NCBI GenBank assembly: GCA_001550305.1
Contig: LRTP01000312.1
Location: 1 to 46,594 of the forward strand
DNA from: Streptomyces diastatochromogenes
GTDB lineage: Bacteria > Actinomycetota > Actinomycetes > Streptomycetales > Streptomycetaceae
Length of the DNA stretch: 46,594 nucleotides
Direction of reading: 5' to 3'
In this document: one piece after another, positions 1-8,725 of the stretch
How positions within the stretch are numbered: position 1 is the first letter of the stretch
How the letters are laid out: every line of letters begins with the position of its first letter
Translations under genes and position numbers: made by a program
Notes under the pieces: model-generated
The model's database searches: none
Seen by the model: the letters and a program-made list of their open reading frames with translations, nothing else
What the model was told of the DNA's origin: nothing

Positions 1-544
1 CGGGGGCGCCGGCGGCGGGGAGGTAGCGGGTCACGGGCAGCACGAGCAGCGCGGTGACGGCGATCGCGGCGAGGGGGTGGCCGTGGCCCGGGCCCAGGTG
101 GGGGATCGTCAGATACAGCGCGCCCGCGAGGGCGGAGACGCCCAGCAGGCCCAGGGTGGTGGTGCGGTGGGGGTCGCGCTGGCCGGCGATCCCGGTGGCG
201 GCGACGCTGGTGATCGTGCCGGAACCGAGGCCGCCGACGATCGCGCCGAGGACGACCAGGGGGATGGTCGTCGTGAGGGCGGCGGTGCCGTAGCCGGCGG
301 CGGCCAGGAGCAGGCCGCCGCGGGCGAGCCCGCGGGGGCCGAAGCGGTCCACCCGGGACGCGAGCAGGAAGCCCGCCGTCGCCGAACTCAGCAGCAGGGC
401 GCTGCCGATGGAACCGGCCTCGGTGGCGGAGAGGGGGAGACCCGCGCTCAGCCGGCCGACGGTGGTCGGGAGCAGGTACGGGGCGAGGTACCCGGCCGTG
501 AAAAGGGCGACGAGGGGCCAGGGCGTGGTGGTGCGGGCGGACAC
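1..544 (-). CDS. MFS transporter, N-terminal part (cut by window edge)
   Basis: The minus strand encodes the first 181 or so residues of a major facilitator superfamily permease; the rest lies beyond base 1. The chosen start is a GTG at 544 (VSARTTTPWPLVALF). Hydrophobic helices follow in a regular pattern, with short basic loops such as SRVDRFGPRGLARGG between helices 2 and 3, typical of MFS proteins. Glycine-rich helices (GAIVGGLGSGTITSV) fit the substrate-translocating bundle. The substrate cannot be told from this fragment. It is divergent from the sugar kinase that starts at 822, with a 277-base gap between them that holds a CRP-like palindrome. Confidence 0.8.
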   Translation of the reverse strand, partial: MSARTTTPWPLVALFTAGYLAPYLLPTTVGRLSAGLPLSATEAGSIGSALLLSSATAGFLLASRVDRFGPRGLARGGLLLAAAGYGTAALTTTIPLVVLGAIVGGLGSGTITSVAATGIAGQRDPHRTTTLGLLGVSALAGALYLTIPHLGPGHGHPLAAIAVTALLVLPVTRYLPAAGAP

Positions 545-663
545 GGGCGTTCCCAGGGCATGCGAAAGAGCGGCTCGATAAGGGGGGTTGGGCGGCTGTC
601 GACGGACAGGAACGCGCGGGCAATTTGTATCAAGCGGGTGGGGGTGCGACGTAGGCGGGGAGG

Positions 664-679
664 TGTGATCCGGGTCACG
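664..679. promoter_or_regulatory. CRP/FNR-type palindrome between divergent genes
   Basis: TGTGA-N6-TCACG lies about 120 bases before the MFS start and 143 bases before the kinase start. It fits the CRP-family consensus TGTGA-N6-TCACA in 9 of 10 defined positions. Regulation of either gene by a Crp homologue is an inference. Nothing else notable was seen in the 545-821 gap. Confidence 0.45.
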
Positions 680-821
680 TTCTGTTTGCGGGGGGAAGCG
701 TGGGGTAGGCGCAGGCTTTTTACCCGGCTGTTCATCGGTCCGTTCCGGCCTCGACCGGCGCCGTGCCGTGTGCCGTTTGGTGCACACTGGCCTGAATCCG
801 CACCACCTCAGGGAGCGCACC

Positions 822-1931
822 GTGATCGAGCCCAACGGAGAGCGACCGTACTGTCACGCTCACGTCGACCCGCTCGCCGGTCTGCGCACCCCTCAGGACC
901 CGCCCTGGGACGTCTACCTCACCGGCACCGTCTTCCTCGACATCATCTTCACCGGGCTCGACACCGCCCCGGTGCGTGGCACCGAGTCCTGGGCGCGCGG
1001 GATGGGGTCGAGCCCCGGCGGCGTCGCCAACATGGCGACCGCGCTCGCCCGTCTCGGTCTCAAGACCTCCCTGGCGGCGGCCTTCGGGGACGACCACTAC
1101 GGGGAGTACTGCTGGGACGCCCTGGAACAGGGCGAGGGCATCGACCTCGCCCCGTCGCGCACCGTGCCCGACTGGCACTCGCCGGTCACCGTGTCGATGG
1201 CGTACGAGGGCGAGCGGACGATGGTCAGCCACGGGCACGAGCCGCCGCCGGAGGAGCCGGCGCCGGAACACGCCCCCCGCGCGCGTGCGGCCGTCGCCTC
1301 GCTGACGCCCGGCTCGCGCGCGCACTGGATCGCCGAGTCCGCGCGCGCGGGCACCCGGATCTTCGCGGACGTCGGCTGGGACGACACCGGGCGCTGGGAC
1401 CTGGCCGGGCTCGCGGACCTGGAGCACTGCGAGGCGTTCCTGCCGAACGCGGACGAGGCGATGCGGTACACCGGCGCGGACTGTCCGCGGGCTGCCGCGC
1501 ACGCGCTGACCGAGTACGTGCCACTGGCCGTCGTCACCCTCGGTGCCGAGGGCGCGTACGCCGTGGACGGCCGTACCGGGGAGACCGCCGAGGTCCCCGC
1601 GATCGCCGTGGAGGCCCTCGACCCCACCGGTGCCGGAGACGTCTTCGTCGCCGGGTTCGTGATGGGCACCCTCGCCGACTGGCCGCTCGCCGACCGGCTC
1701 GCCTTCGCCGGGCTGACCGCCGCGCTCTCCGTCCAGGAGTTCGGCGGCTCCCTCTCGGCGCCCGGCTGGGCCGAGATCGCGGCGTGGTGGCGCCGGGTCC
1801 AGTCCGTCGACGACCAGGAACCGGCCGCGCTGCGCCGGTACGCCTTCCTGGAGAGCCTCCTCCCGGAGGTGACCCGTCCGTGGCCGCTGCGACGGGCGGT
1901 CCCGACCATCGGCTTCCGCCGGTTGGCCTGA
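822..1931 (+). CDS. PfkB-family carbohydrate kinase
   Basis: A 369-residue ribokinase-like enzyme that would phosphorylate a sugar or nucleoside with ATP in the cytoplasm. The N-terminal region shows the PfkB signature 1 style SSPGGVANMATALARLG (near residue 65). The C-terminal signature DPTGAGDVFVAGFV holds the catalytic Asp and the anion-hole glycines. The GTG start at 822 has GGGAG six bases upstream, which is better than the in-frame ATG further up at 768. The substrate is not evident: no specific sugar transporter or regulator sits beside it. The gene stands alone between a divergent MFS gene and phoH. Confidence 0.85.
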   Translation: MIEPNGERPYCHAHVDPLAGLRTPQDPPWDVYLTGTVFLDIIFTGLDTAPVRGTESWARGMGSSPGGVANMATALARLGLKTSLAAAFGDDHYGEYCWDALEQGEGIDLAPSRTVPDWHSPVTVSMAYEGERTMVSHGHEPPPEEPAPEHAPRARAAVASLTPGSRAHWIAESARAGTRIFADVGWDDTGRWDLAGLADLEHCEAFLPNADEAMRYTGADCPRAAAHALTEYVPLAVVTLGAEGAYAVDGRTGETAEVPAIAVEALDPTGAGDVFVAGFVMGTLADWPLADRLAFAGLTAALSVQEFGGSLSAPGWAEIAAWWRRVQSVDDQEPAALRRYAFLESLLPEVTRPWPLRRAVPTIGFRRLA

Positions 1932-2119
1932 CGCTCCCCGCCCCGCGCGACCGGTTGCGCCTGCCCCTGGGTGTGGGGCCCCGCCCCACCCCGGCCCCGA
2001 ACCCGCGCCGAAAAGCCCTACGGCACTGTCACCCCACCGTCGTACCCTTGGAACCGCAAGGCTGCCCCCGTGGCAAGCGTGCCGATCAAGGAGGAAAAGC
2101 AGGCCTACAGAGCCGGCCC

Positions 2120-3187
2120 ATGACTCAGACACCCACAGCTCACAGCCCCGCTTCGGGGCAGGCACGAGCGCATTTCACCGTCCCGGCCAAGCACCCCATG
2201 GTGACCGTGCTGGGTTCCGGAGACGCGCTGCTTCGCGTGATCGAGAAGGCCTTCCCGGCGGCCGACATCCACGTCCGGGGCAATGAGATCAGTGCGGTCG
2301 GCGACGCCGGTGAAGTCGCTCTCGTCCAGCGCCTGTTCGACGAGATGATGCTGGTGCTCCGCACGGGGCAGCCGATGACGGAGGACGCAGTGGAACGCTC
2401 GATCGCCATGCTCAGGGCGAGCGAGAACGGGGAGGGCGACGGTCAGGAAACCCCTGCCGAAGTGCTCACGCAGAACATCCTGTCCTCGCGCGGCCGCACC
2501 ATCCGACCCAAGACGCTCAACCAGAAGCGGTACGTCGACGCCATCGACAAGCACACCATCGTCTTCGGCATCGGCCCCGCCGGCACCGGCAAGACGTACC
2601 TCGCGATGGCGAAGGCCGTACAGGCGCTCCAGTCCAAGCAGGTCAACCGGATCATCCTCACCCGCCCCGCGGTGGAGGCGGGCGAGCGGCTCGGCTTCCT
2701 GCCCGGCACGCTCTACGAGAAGATCGACCCCTACCTGCGGCCCCTCTACGACGCGCTGCACGACATGCTCGACCCCGATTCCATCCCGCGGCTCATGGCG
2801 GCGGGGACCATCGAGGTCGCGCCGCTCGCCTACATGCGCGGTCGCACCCTGAACGACGCCTTCATCATCCTGGACGAGGCCCAGAACACGAGCGCCGAGC
2901 AGATGAAGATGTTCCTCACCCGCCTCGGCTTCGAGTCGAAGATCGTCGTCACGGGCGACGTGACACAGGTCGACCTCCCGAACGGGACGAAGTCGGGCCT
3001 GCGCCAGGTCCAGGACATCCTGGAGGGCCTCGACGACGTCCACTTCTCGCGGCTCACGTCCCACGATGTCGTACGGCACAAGCTGGTCGGCCGTATCGTC
3101 GACGCGTACGAGAAGTACGACAGCGAGAACGGCACCGAGAACGGCTCCCACAAGAGCCGCGGCAAAGCCGGCCACAAGGGGAAGTAG
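2120..3187 (+). CDS. phoH: PhoH family ATPase
   Basis: A 355-residue cytoplasmic P-loop ATPase of the PhoH/YbeZ family, linked to RNA metabolism and generally found next to the rRNA maturation nuclease YbeY. The N-terminal 110 residues form the KH-like region. The ATPase core has Walker A GPAGTGKT and Walker [10 protein letters not shown], and the conserved [17 protein letters not shown] block. The tail ([17 protein letters not shown]) is low in complexity and basic. The start at 2120 (MTQTPTAHS) matches the usual Streptomyces protein. A strong AAGGAGG at 2088-2094 is rather far upstream (25 bases). ybeY starts 13 bases after the stop, so the two are surely co-transcribed. Confidence 0.95.
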   Translation: MTQTPTAHSPASGQARAHFTVPAKHPMVTVLGSGDALLRVIEKAFPAADIHVRGNEISAVGDAGEVALVQRLFDEMMLVLRTGQPMTEDAVERSIAMLRASENGEGDGQETPAEVLTQNILSSRGRTIRPKTLNQKRYVDAIDKHTIVFGIGPAGTGKTYLAMAKAVQALQSKQVNRIILTRPAVEAGERLGFLPGTLYEKIDPYLRPLYDALHDMLDPDSIPRLMAAGTIEVAPLAYMRGRTLNDAFIILDEAQNTSAEQMKMFLTRLGFESKIVVTGDVTQVDLPNGTKSGLRQVQDILEGLDDVHFSRLTSHDVVRHKLVGRIVDAYEKYDSENGTENGSHKSRGKAGHKGK

Positions 3188-3200
3188 ACAAGCGAGCACC

Positions 3201-3698
3201 ATGTCGATCGACGTCAACAACGAGTCCGGAACCGAGGTCGACGAGCAGGCGATCCTCGACATCGCCCGCTACGCACTCGCGCGGATGCGCATCCACCCGC
3301 TCTCCGAACTCTCGGTGATCGTCGTGGACGCCGACGCCATGGAGCAGCTCCACATCCAGTGGATGGACCTTCCGGGGCCCACCGACGTGATGTCGTTCCC
3401 CATGGACGAGCTGCGGCCGCCGTCCAAGGACGACGACGAGCCCCCGCAGGGACTCCTCGGTGACATCGTCCTGTGCCCGGAGGTCGCCGAGCGGCAGGGC
3501 AAGGAAGCTCCCACACAGCACTCCATGGACGAGGAACTGCACCTCCTCACCGTCCATGGAGTGCTGCACCTGCTCGGCTACGACCACGAGGAGGCGGACG
3601 AGAAGGCCGAGATGTTCGGTCTGCAGGCCGCCATCGTGGACGGCTGGCGCGCGGAGAAGGGCATGACGGGCCCCTCGCCGGCCCCGACCGTTTCATGA
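3201..3698 (+). CDS. ybeY: Endoribonuclease YbeY (rRNA maturation)
   Basis: A 165-residue single-strand-specific metalloendoribonuclease involved in 16S rRNA 3'-end maturation and ribosome quality control. The family's zinc-binding signature [11 protein letters not shown] is intact near residue 116, with the three His ligands. The upstream conserved block [17 protein letters not shown] is also present. The gene sits in the usual order after phoH. Its stop codon overlaps the start of the CNNM/CorC-type gene by ATGA, which indicates translational coupling. Confidence 0.96.
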   Translation: MSIDVNNESGTEVDEQAILDIARYALARMRIHPLSELSVIVVDADAMEQLHIQWMDLPGPTDVMSFPMDELRPPSKDDDEPPQGLLGDIVLCPEVAERQGKEAPTQHSMDEELHLLTVHGVLHLLGYDHEEADEKAEMFGLQAAIVDGWRAEKGMTGPSPAPTVS

Positions 3699-5008
3699 GT
3701 CCCCAGCTCGTCATCGGCGCCATCGCGCTGGTCGTGGTCGCCTGGCTCGCCGCCTGCGCGGAGGCGGGCCTCGCGCGTGTCTCCAGCTTCCGCGCGGAGG
3801 AGGCCGTACGGTCCGGGCGGCGCGGCAGCGCCAAGCTCGCCCAGGTCGCCGCCGACCCGACCCGCTATCTGAACGTGGCGCTGCTGGTGCGCGTGGCCTG
3901 CGAGATGGCCGCCGCCGCGCTCGTCACGTACGCCTGCCTGAAGGAGTTCGACGAGACCTGGGAGGCCCTCGTCGTCGCCATCGGGGTCATGGTCCTCGTG
4001 TCGTACGTCGCCGTGGGCGTCTCGCCGCGCACCATCGGCCGCCAGCACCCGCTGAACACGGCGACGGCGGCCTCGTACGTCCTGCTGCCGCTGGCCAGGA
4101 TCATGGGCCCGATCCCGCCCCTCCTCATCCTCATCGGCAACGCGCTGACGCCCGGCAAGGGCTTCAGGCGCGGTCCGTTCGCCTCCGAGGCCGAGCTGCG
4201 CGCGTTGGTCGACCTCGCCGAGAAGGAGTCCCTGATCGAGGACGAGGAGCGCCGCATGGTGCACTCCGTCTTCGAGCTGGGCGACACGCTCGTACGAGAG
4301 GTGATGGTGCCGAGGACCGACCTCGTCGTCATCGAGCGGTACAAGACCATCCGCCAGGCCCTCACCCTGGCGCTGAGGTCCGGCTTCTCGCGCATCCCCG
4401 TCACGGGGGAGAGCGAGGACGACGTCGTCGGGATCGTGTACCTGAAGGACCTGGCCCGCAAGACGCACATCAGCCGTGAGGCCGAGTCCGAACTCGTGTC
4501 CACGGCCATGCGGCCCGCGACCTTCGTGCCCGACACCAAGAACGCGGGCGACCTGCTGCGCGAGATGCAGCAGGAGCGCAACCACGTCGCCGTCGTCATC
4601 GACGAGTACGGCGGCACGGCCGGCATCGTCACCATCGAGGACATCCTCGAGGAGATCGTCGGGGAGATCACCGACGAGTACGACCGTGAGCTGCCGCCCG
4701 TGCAGGAACTCGGCGACGACAGCTACCGGGTGACCGCCCGTCTCGACATCGGCGACCTCGGCGAGCTGTACGGCTTCGAGGCGTACGACGACGAGGACGT
4801 GGAGACGGTCGGCGGACTGCTGGCGAAGGCACTCGGGCGGGTTCCGATCGCCGGTGCCTCCTCGGTGGTCGAGCTGCCCGACGGACGCGAGCTGCGGCTG
4901 ACGGCGGAGGCCGCGGCCGGGCGCCGGAACAAGATCGTCACGGTGCTCGTCGAGCCGGTCGGCCCGGTGGACCCGGAGCCGTCCGAGGAGGAGAAGAAGC
5001 CGGAGTGA
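3695..5008 (+). CDS. CNNM/CorC-type membrane protein with CBS pair (hemolysin family)
   Basis: A 437-residue integral membrane protein. The N-terminal third is a DUF21/CNNM domain with about four membrane segments (starting [19 protein letters not shown]). It is followed by two CBS motifs ([19 protein letters not shown] and [17 protein letters not shown] regions) and a C-terminal CorC/HlyC domain ([19 protein letters not shown] onward). The family is linked to Mg2+/Co2+ efflux; the old name hemolysin is misleading. The acidic, lysine-rich end ([11 protein letters not shown]) is cytoplasmic. It overlaps ybeY by four bases, so the phoH-ybeY-CNNM genes form one operon. Confidence 0.93.
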   Translation: MSPQLVIGAIALVVVAWLAACAEAGLARVSSFRAEEAVRSGRRGSAKLAQVAADPTRYLNVALLVRVACEMAAAALVTYACLKEFDETWEALVVAIGVMVLVSYVAVGVSPRTIGRQHPLNTATAASYVLLPLARIMGPIPPLLILIGNALTPGKGFRRGPFASEAELRALVDLAEKESLIEDEERRMVHSVFELGDTLVREVMVPRTDLVVIERYKTIRQALTLALRSGFSRIPVTGESEDDVVGIVYLKDLARKTHISREAESELVSTAMRPATFVPDTKNAGDLLREMQQERNHVAVVIDEYGGTAGIVTIEDILEEIVGEITDEYDRELPPVQELGDDSYRVTARLDIGDLGELYGFEAYDDEDVETVGGLLAKALGRVPIAGASSVVELPDGRELRLTAEAAAGRRNKIVTVLVEPVGPVDPEPSEEEKKPE

Positions 5009-5048
5009 CGCCGTCGGAGAGGGCGATGTGGGCGAAGGAGACGTGGGA

Positions 5049-5408
5049 GTGAAACCTCAGCAGCTGCGTGCGTTCTGTCTGTCCTTCAACGCGACCGTCG
5101 AGGACTTCCCCTTCGGCCCGGACATCTCCGTCTTCAAGGTGCTGGGCAAGCTCTTCGCGCTGACACGGCTGGACGCGCGCCCGCTCACGGTCAACCTCAA
5201 GTGCGACCCGGAGGACGCGGTCCGGCTGCGCGGCGAGCACCCGGGGCTGATCGTCCCGGGCTATCACATGAACAAGCGGCACTGGAACACGGTGACGGTC
5301 GACGGCGAACTCCCGGACCGTCTGGTCCGGGAGCTCATCGAGGACTCCTACGATCTCGTCGTCGCCGGTCTACCGAAGGCCGAGCGCCTCCGCCTCGACC
5401 GGGCGTGA
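5049..5408 (+). CDS. MmcQ/YjbR family DNA-binding-fold protein
   Basis: A 119-residue YjbR-like protein (CyaY-like fold). Typical family blocks are LRAFCLSFNATVEDFPFGPDISVFKV, LNLKCDP (here VNLKCDPEDAVRLR), GYHMNKRHWNTV and LIEDSYDLVVAGL. Its biochemical role is not established. A GTG start at 5049 is preferred over the ATG at 5028 because AAGGAG ends eight bases upstream of it. The last 39 bases overlap the 3' end of the convergent MFS gene. It most likely belongs to the upstream phoH operon. Confidence 0.85.
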   Translation: MKPQQLRAFCLSFNATVEDFPFGPDISVFKVLGKLFALTRLDARPLTVNLKCDPEDAVRLRGEHPGLIVPGYHMNKRHWNTVTVDGELPDRLVRELIEDSYDLVVAGLPKAERLRLDRA

Positions 5409-6821
5409 GCGGTCGCGGCCGAGCCCGGTCGCTACCAGCACCGCCGCCGCCAGGACGATCACCGCGTCCAGGGCGAGGACCGTGTGGACACCGGCCAGCA
5501 GGTCGCTCGACGTCGTCGCCAGGACACCCAGCAGCGGGATGCCGATCGTGATGCCGACCTGCTGGGTGGAGGTCACCAGGCCGGTGGCCAGACCCTGCTC
5601 CTCGTCGGGGACGCCCGAGGTCACGGTCAGCCCGTACGAGATGATCGCGCCGAGGTGGCACATGCTGGCCAGCGAGATCGCGGCGGTGGCGAGCCAGACC
5701 GACCAGGTGTGGGCGTTCAGCAGCACCAGCCCCGCCACGAACAGGCCCTGGCCGGCCAGCGAGCCGACCAGCGTACGGCGGGCGCCGAAGCGGCCGATGA
5801 CCTTCGGGGCGTACACCCCGGCGACGGCCGACATCACGCCCTGGACCCCGAAGACCAGCCCGGTCTCGAAGGCGGACAGGCCGAGGGTCTCCTGCAAATA
5901 CAGCGTCAGCACGAAGACGACCGTCGACATCATCGAGAAGGTGACCAGACCGCCCAGGTTGCCCCACGCCACCGTGCGGCGGCGCAGCATGGGAAGGCTG
6001 ACGAGCGGGGCGTGGGCGCGGGACTCGACGTACACGAAGGCGGCGAGCAGGAGCACGCCCGCGGCGAGGGTCACGATGACGTCGGTGCCGCCGAAGCCGC
6101 GCTCGGCGGCCGTCGACAGGGCGTAGATCAGGGCCAGCAGACCGCCGGTGACGGTGACCGCGCCGGGCACGTCCAGGCGCGGCCGGTCGGGGGTGCGGGA
6201 CTCGGGCAGCAGGCTCGGGGCCAGCGGCAGCACGATCAGCGCGAAGACCGACAGCAGGCCCATCGTCGAGCGCCAGCTCAGTACGTCGGTCAGGACGCCG
6301 CCGGCCACCATGCCGACCGTGAAGCCGAGGGAGAGGAGTGTGCCGGAGATGCCGAGCGCACGGTCGCGCGCCGGGCCCTCGGGAAACGTCGTCGTCAGCA
6401 GCGACATGCCCGTCGGCACGATCGCCGCCGCGCCGAGGCCCTGCAACGCCCGGCCCGTCAGGAACGACGCCGGGTCCCAGGCGAAGGTCGCCAGCAGCGA
6501 GGCCGTACCGAAGAGGGCGAGGCCGGTCAGGAAGAGCCTGCGACGGCCGTACAGGTCACCGATGCGGCCGAAGAGGAGCAGGAAGCCGCCGGACGGCAGG
6601 GCGAAGGCGGTGACCGCCCACTGCAGCGCGGACTGGCTCATGCCCAGGTCATTGCCGAGCACGGGCAGCGCCACGTTCAGTACGGAGAAGTCGAGCGCGA
6701 CCATGAACTGCGCGGCGCACAGCACGAAGAGGACGAGTTTGTCGCGGGTCGACAGCCGGGTGCCGAGCGGGGAGTGGACAGTTGGGGAAGCGGATGTGGT
6801 TTCGGTGGTGTCGATCGCCAT
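5370..6821 (-). CDS. MFS drug efflux transporter (DHA2/EmrB-QacA type)
   Basis: A 483-residue, probably 14-helix permease. Key motifs: ALDFSVLNVALPVLGNDLG in helix 1, GRIGDLYGRRRLFLTG (motif A), and LGFTVGMVAGGVLTDVLSWRS (motif C, the antiporter signature). It would export a toxic or secondary-metabolite compound by proton antiport. The start MAIDTTETT at 6821 is chosen because longer in-frame starts run into the operator region. It is divergent from the XRE regulator gene at 6912, and a perfect palindrome in the 90-base gap makes local repression likely. Its position inside the otherwise conserved phoH-era neighbourhood suggests an insertion of this gene pair. Confidence 0.9.
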   Translation of the reverse strand: MAIDTTETTSASPTVHSPLGTRLSTRDKLVLFVLCAAQFMVALDFSVLNVALPVLGNDLGMSQSALQWAVTAFALPSGGFLLLFGRIGDLYGRRRLFLTGLALFGTASLLATFAWDPASFLTGRALQGLGAAAIVPTGMSLLTTTFPEGPARDRALGISGTLLSLGFTVGMVAGGVLTDVLSWRSTMGLLSVFALIVLPLAPSLLPESRTPDRPRLDVPGAVTVTGGLLALIYALSTAAERGFGGTDVIVTLAAGVLLLAAFVYVESRAHAPLVSLPMLRRRTVAWGNLGGLVTFSMMSTVVFVLTLYLQETLGLSAFETGLVFGVQGVMSAVAGVYAPKVIGRFGARRTLVGSLAGQGLFVAGLVLLNAHTWSVWLATAAISLASMCHLGAIISYGLTVTSGVPDEEQGLATGLVTSTQQVGITIGIPLLGVLATTSSDLLAGVHTVLALDAVIVLAAAVLVATGLGRDRSRPVEAEALGLR

Positions 6822-6870
6822 GGCAAGAGCGTGCGGCCGTCGGAATATCCGTGGGGAGCGGGAACTTATG

Positions 6871-6889
6871 CTGGTGGTCGCACCACCAG
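6871..6889. promoter_or_regulatory. Perfect inverted repeat, probable operator of the XRE/MFS pair
   Basis: CTGGTGGT-CGC-ACCACCAG: two perfect 8-base arms with a 3-base spacer, in the 90-base gap between the divergent MFS and XRE genes. A TATGCT -10-like hexamer (6867-6872) for the regulator overlaps its left edge. On the other strand TAAGTT at 6868-6863 could be the -10 of the MFS gene. A dimeric regulator bound here could block both promoters. The binding partner is inferred from context to be the XRE protein. Confidence 0.65.
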
Positions 6890-6911
6890 TCACCAACAGG
6901 GGGATTCACAC

Positions 6912-7787
6912 GTGACGGAGGACGCGCTCAGGACCCACCGACGGCGTGAGCTGCGGGACTTCCTGATGAGCCGTCGGGCGAGGGTGTCACCGGCGGAGGC
7001 CGGTCTGCCGGACGGCGGAGCCCGCCGCCGTACGCCGGGGCTGCGCCGCGAGGAGGTGGCCGTGCTCGCGGGCGTCGGCGCGTCCTGGTACCAGTGGCTG
7101 GAGCAGGGGCGGGACATCTCCGTCTCGCCCCAGGTACTCGACGCGGTCGCCCGCGTCCTGCGGCTCAGCAACGCCGAACGACGCCATCTGTACTTGCTCG
7201 CCGGGCTGAACCCGCCCGCGCCGGAGGTCGCGCCCGAGGTCCGGGACATGTGCGACGGGCTGCGGCGGCTGATCGACACGTGGATGCCGTATCCGGCGCA
7301 CATCATGGACCCCTACTACAACTGCGTCATGTACAACGACGCCGCCGGGATGGTCCTCGGGATGCGGCCCGACAACACGCAGAACTGCATCATCGACTTC
7401 TTCACCGACCCGCTGTACCGGGGACAGTCCCGGACCTGGGAGAAGAACGCGCGCACGGTCGTCGCCCAGTTCCGCGCGTCGTGCGCGGCGGCGCCGGACG
7501 ACGAGGGGTACCAGGAGGTACTGGACCAACTCCGGGACGCCTCACCGGAGTTCGCCGCGCTATGGGAGGAGCGGGACATCGAGGACGCCGGGCAGATCCG
7601 CAAGGAGCTCGACCACCCGCTCGTCGGGCTGCTCGCCGTCGAGTCGACCGCGATGAAGGTGCCGGCGCGGCCCGACCTCACGATCGTGCTGCACACGCCG
7701 CTGCCGGAGGCGAACACGGCGGCGAAGCTGGAGTGGCTGGCCTCGCCTGAGGGCCGACGGGGCTCGATGTATCCCGTGGCGGGCTAG
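6912..7787 (+). CDS. XRE-family regulator with MmyB-like ligand-binding domain
   Basis: A 291-residue DNA-binding regulator. The N-terminal helix-turn-helix is of the HTH_31 type (TPGLRREEVAVLAGVGASWY), followed by the usual ISVSPQVLDAVARVLRLS. The C-terminal part (from about residue 105, MPYPAHIMDPYYNCVMYND) is the MmyB-like PAS-fold domain that senses small ligands. The GTG at 6912 has AGGGGGA seven bases upstream. It probably represses the divergent MFS gene and itself. The TAG stop codon (7785-7787) is shared with the left end of an IS5-family element: TA is the target duplication and G the first IS base. The encoded protein is intact. Confidence 0.9.
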   Translation: MTEDALRTHRRRELRDFLMSRRARVSPAEAGLPDGGARRRTPGLRREEVAVLAGVGASWYQWLEQGRDISVSPQVLDAVARVLRLSNAERRHLYLLAGLNPPAPEVAPEVRDMCDGLRRLIDTWMPYPAHIMDPYYNCVMYNDAAGMVLGMRPDNTQNCIIDFFTDPLYRGQSRTWEKNARTVVAQFRASCAAAPDDEGYQEVLDQLRDASPEFAALWEERDIEDAGQIRKELDHPLVGLLAVESTAMKVPARPDLTIVLHTPLPEANTAAKLEWLASPEGRRGSMYPVAG

Positions 7788-7831
7788 GCCCTGTCGTCAA
7801 ATGATGATCTTGAGTGGTGGATCATGGTCGG

Positions 7832-8215
7832 GTGATACGTCGTCATGAACTGTCCGATGCCGAGTGGGAGTTCGTCCGGCCGTTGCTGCCCGCGTCCTTG
7901 CGGGGCCGCAAGCGGTTGGACGACCGAAGGGTCCTCAACGGGATCGTGTGGAAGTTCCGCACCGGCACGGCCTGGCGGGATGTGCCCGAGCGGTACGGAT
8001 CGTGGGCCACGCTGCACACCCGTTTCCGCCGGTGGGCCAAGGACGGCACCTTCGAGCGGATGCTGCGGGCCGCGCAGGCCAAGGCGGACGCGGCCGGGGA
8101 CATCGACTGGCTGGTGTCGGTCGACTCCACCGTCGTGCGGGCTCACCAGCACGCGGCCGGGGCCCGAAAAGGGGGCTCTGCCCGCCGGCACTCGGACGCT
8201 CGCGGGGTGGCCTGA
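7832..8215 (+). CDS. IS5-family OrfA (unshifted product)
   Basis: Without frameshifting, translation from GTG 7832 (or the in-frame GTG 7814) stops at 8215 after a 127-residue product. It ends in KGGSARRHSDARGVA, which no longer follows the family consensus after the slip site. It carries the N-terminal helix-turn-helix-like region and the first catalytic Asp only, so it cannot catalyse transposition. In related elements such products may bind the inverted repeats and damp transposition; that role here is an inference. Confidence 0.7.
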   Translation: MIRRHELSDAEWEFVRPLLPASLRGRKRLDDRRVLNGIVWKFRTGTAWRDVPERYGSWATLHTRFRRWAKDGTFERMLRAAQAKADAAGDIDWLVSVDSTVVRAHQHAAGARKGGSARRHSDARGVA

Positions 8216-8664
8216 CCAGCAAGATCCACCTTGCCTGCGATGGGCTCGGCCGCCCGCTGGCCTTCATCCTCACGGGCGGGAACACCAACGACTGCACGCA
8301 GTTCACCGCCGTGATGGAAGCGATCCGGGTGCCCCGTCTCGGGCCGGGACGGCCCCGGGTGCGGCCCGCCCACGTCCTCGGCGACAAGGGCTACAGCTCC
8401 CGCGCGATACGGACCTGGCTGCGACACCGAGACATCCCGCACACCATCCCCGAGCGGGCGGACCAAGTCCGCAACCGGCTCCGGCGCGGCAGCCGGGGCG
8501 GGCGTCCGCCGGCCTTCGACAAGCAGGTCTACAAGCGGCGCAACGTCGTGGAACGCTGCTTCAACCGCCTCAAGCAATGGCGCGGCATCGCGACCCGCTA
8601 CGACAAGACCGCCGAGTCCTACCAAGCAGCCGTCACCCTCGCCTCGCTCCTGATGTGGGCGTGA
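7832..8664 (+). CDS. IS5-family transposase OrfAB, made by -1 frameshift
   Basis: Two overlapping frames together give one full transposase. The upstream frame supplies the DUF4096-like N-terminus (HELSDAEWEFVRPLLPAS) and the first catalytic Asp (VSVDSTVVRAHQH). The downstream frame supplies LGRSRGGLTSKIHLA, the second Asp (VLGDKGYSSRAIR) and the Glu (RRNVVERCFNRLKQWRGIATRYD), completing the DDE triad. The frames join at A-AAA-G (8167-8171): the lysine codon can slip back one base with perfect re-pairing, giving RKRGLCPPALGRSRGG. Two-frame organisation with slippage is normal for this IS group, so this is probably a working element and not a broken gene. Confidence 0.85.
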
Positions 8665-8713
8665 CATTTGACGACAACTCCTAGGCCTGTGCGTGCGGCT
8701 TTCGATCCCTTCG

Positions 8714-8719
8714 TATGCT
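8714..8719 (+). promoter_or_regulatory. Leaderless -10 element (TATGCT) of the deaminase-like gene
   Basis: TATGCT is followed by six bases and then the ATG at 8726, the TANNNT-N6-ATG spacing typical of leaderless actinobacterial mRNAs. No ribosome binding site is present upstream of that ATG, which agrees. It lies 31 bases beyond the TA duplication of the IS. Confidence 0.5.
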
Positions 8720-8725
8720 CTGAAC

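Larger units (their letters stand above)
7787..8681 (+). mobile_element. IS5-family insertion sequence (IS427-like group), 895 bp
   Basis: A complete element. Terminal inverted repeats are 7787-7803 and 8665-8681: GG, three mismatched bases, then 12 identical bases TGTCGTCAAATG. It is flanked by TA on both sides (7785-7786 and 8682-8683), the target duplication expected of the IS427 group. It encodes a DDE transposase in two overlapping frames. The left end falls in the stop codon of the XRE gene, and the right end lies 44 bases upstream of the cytidine-deaminase-like gene. Intact ends and the intact catalytic triad suggest a fairly recent insertion. Confidence 0.93.

Noticed and set aside
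77..3187. A 1036-codon open frame on the plus strand beginning at 77
   Set aside because: It is the phoH frame extended upstream by lack of stops in GC-rich sequence; the part before 2120 is antisense to the MFS gene and out of frame with the PfkB gene, and looks like low-complexity R/G/A sequence.
7814..8664. Transposase as a frameshifted pseudogene
   Set aside because: The two-frame layout with an A-AAA-G slip site, intact DDE residues and intact ends is normal for this IS group, so it is treated as probably functional.
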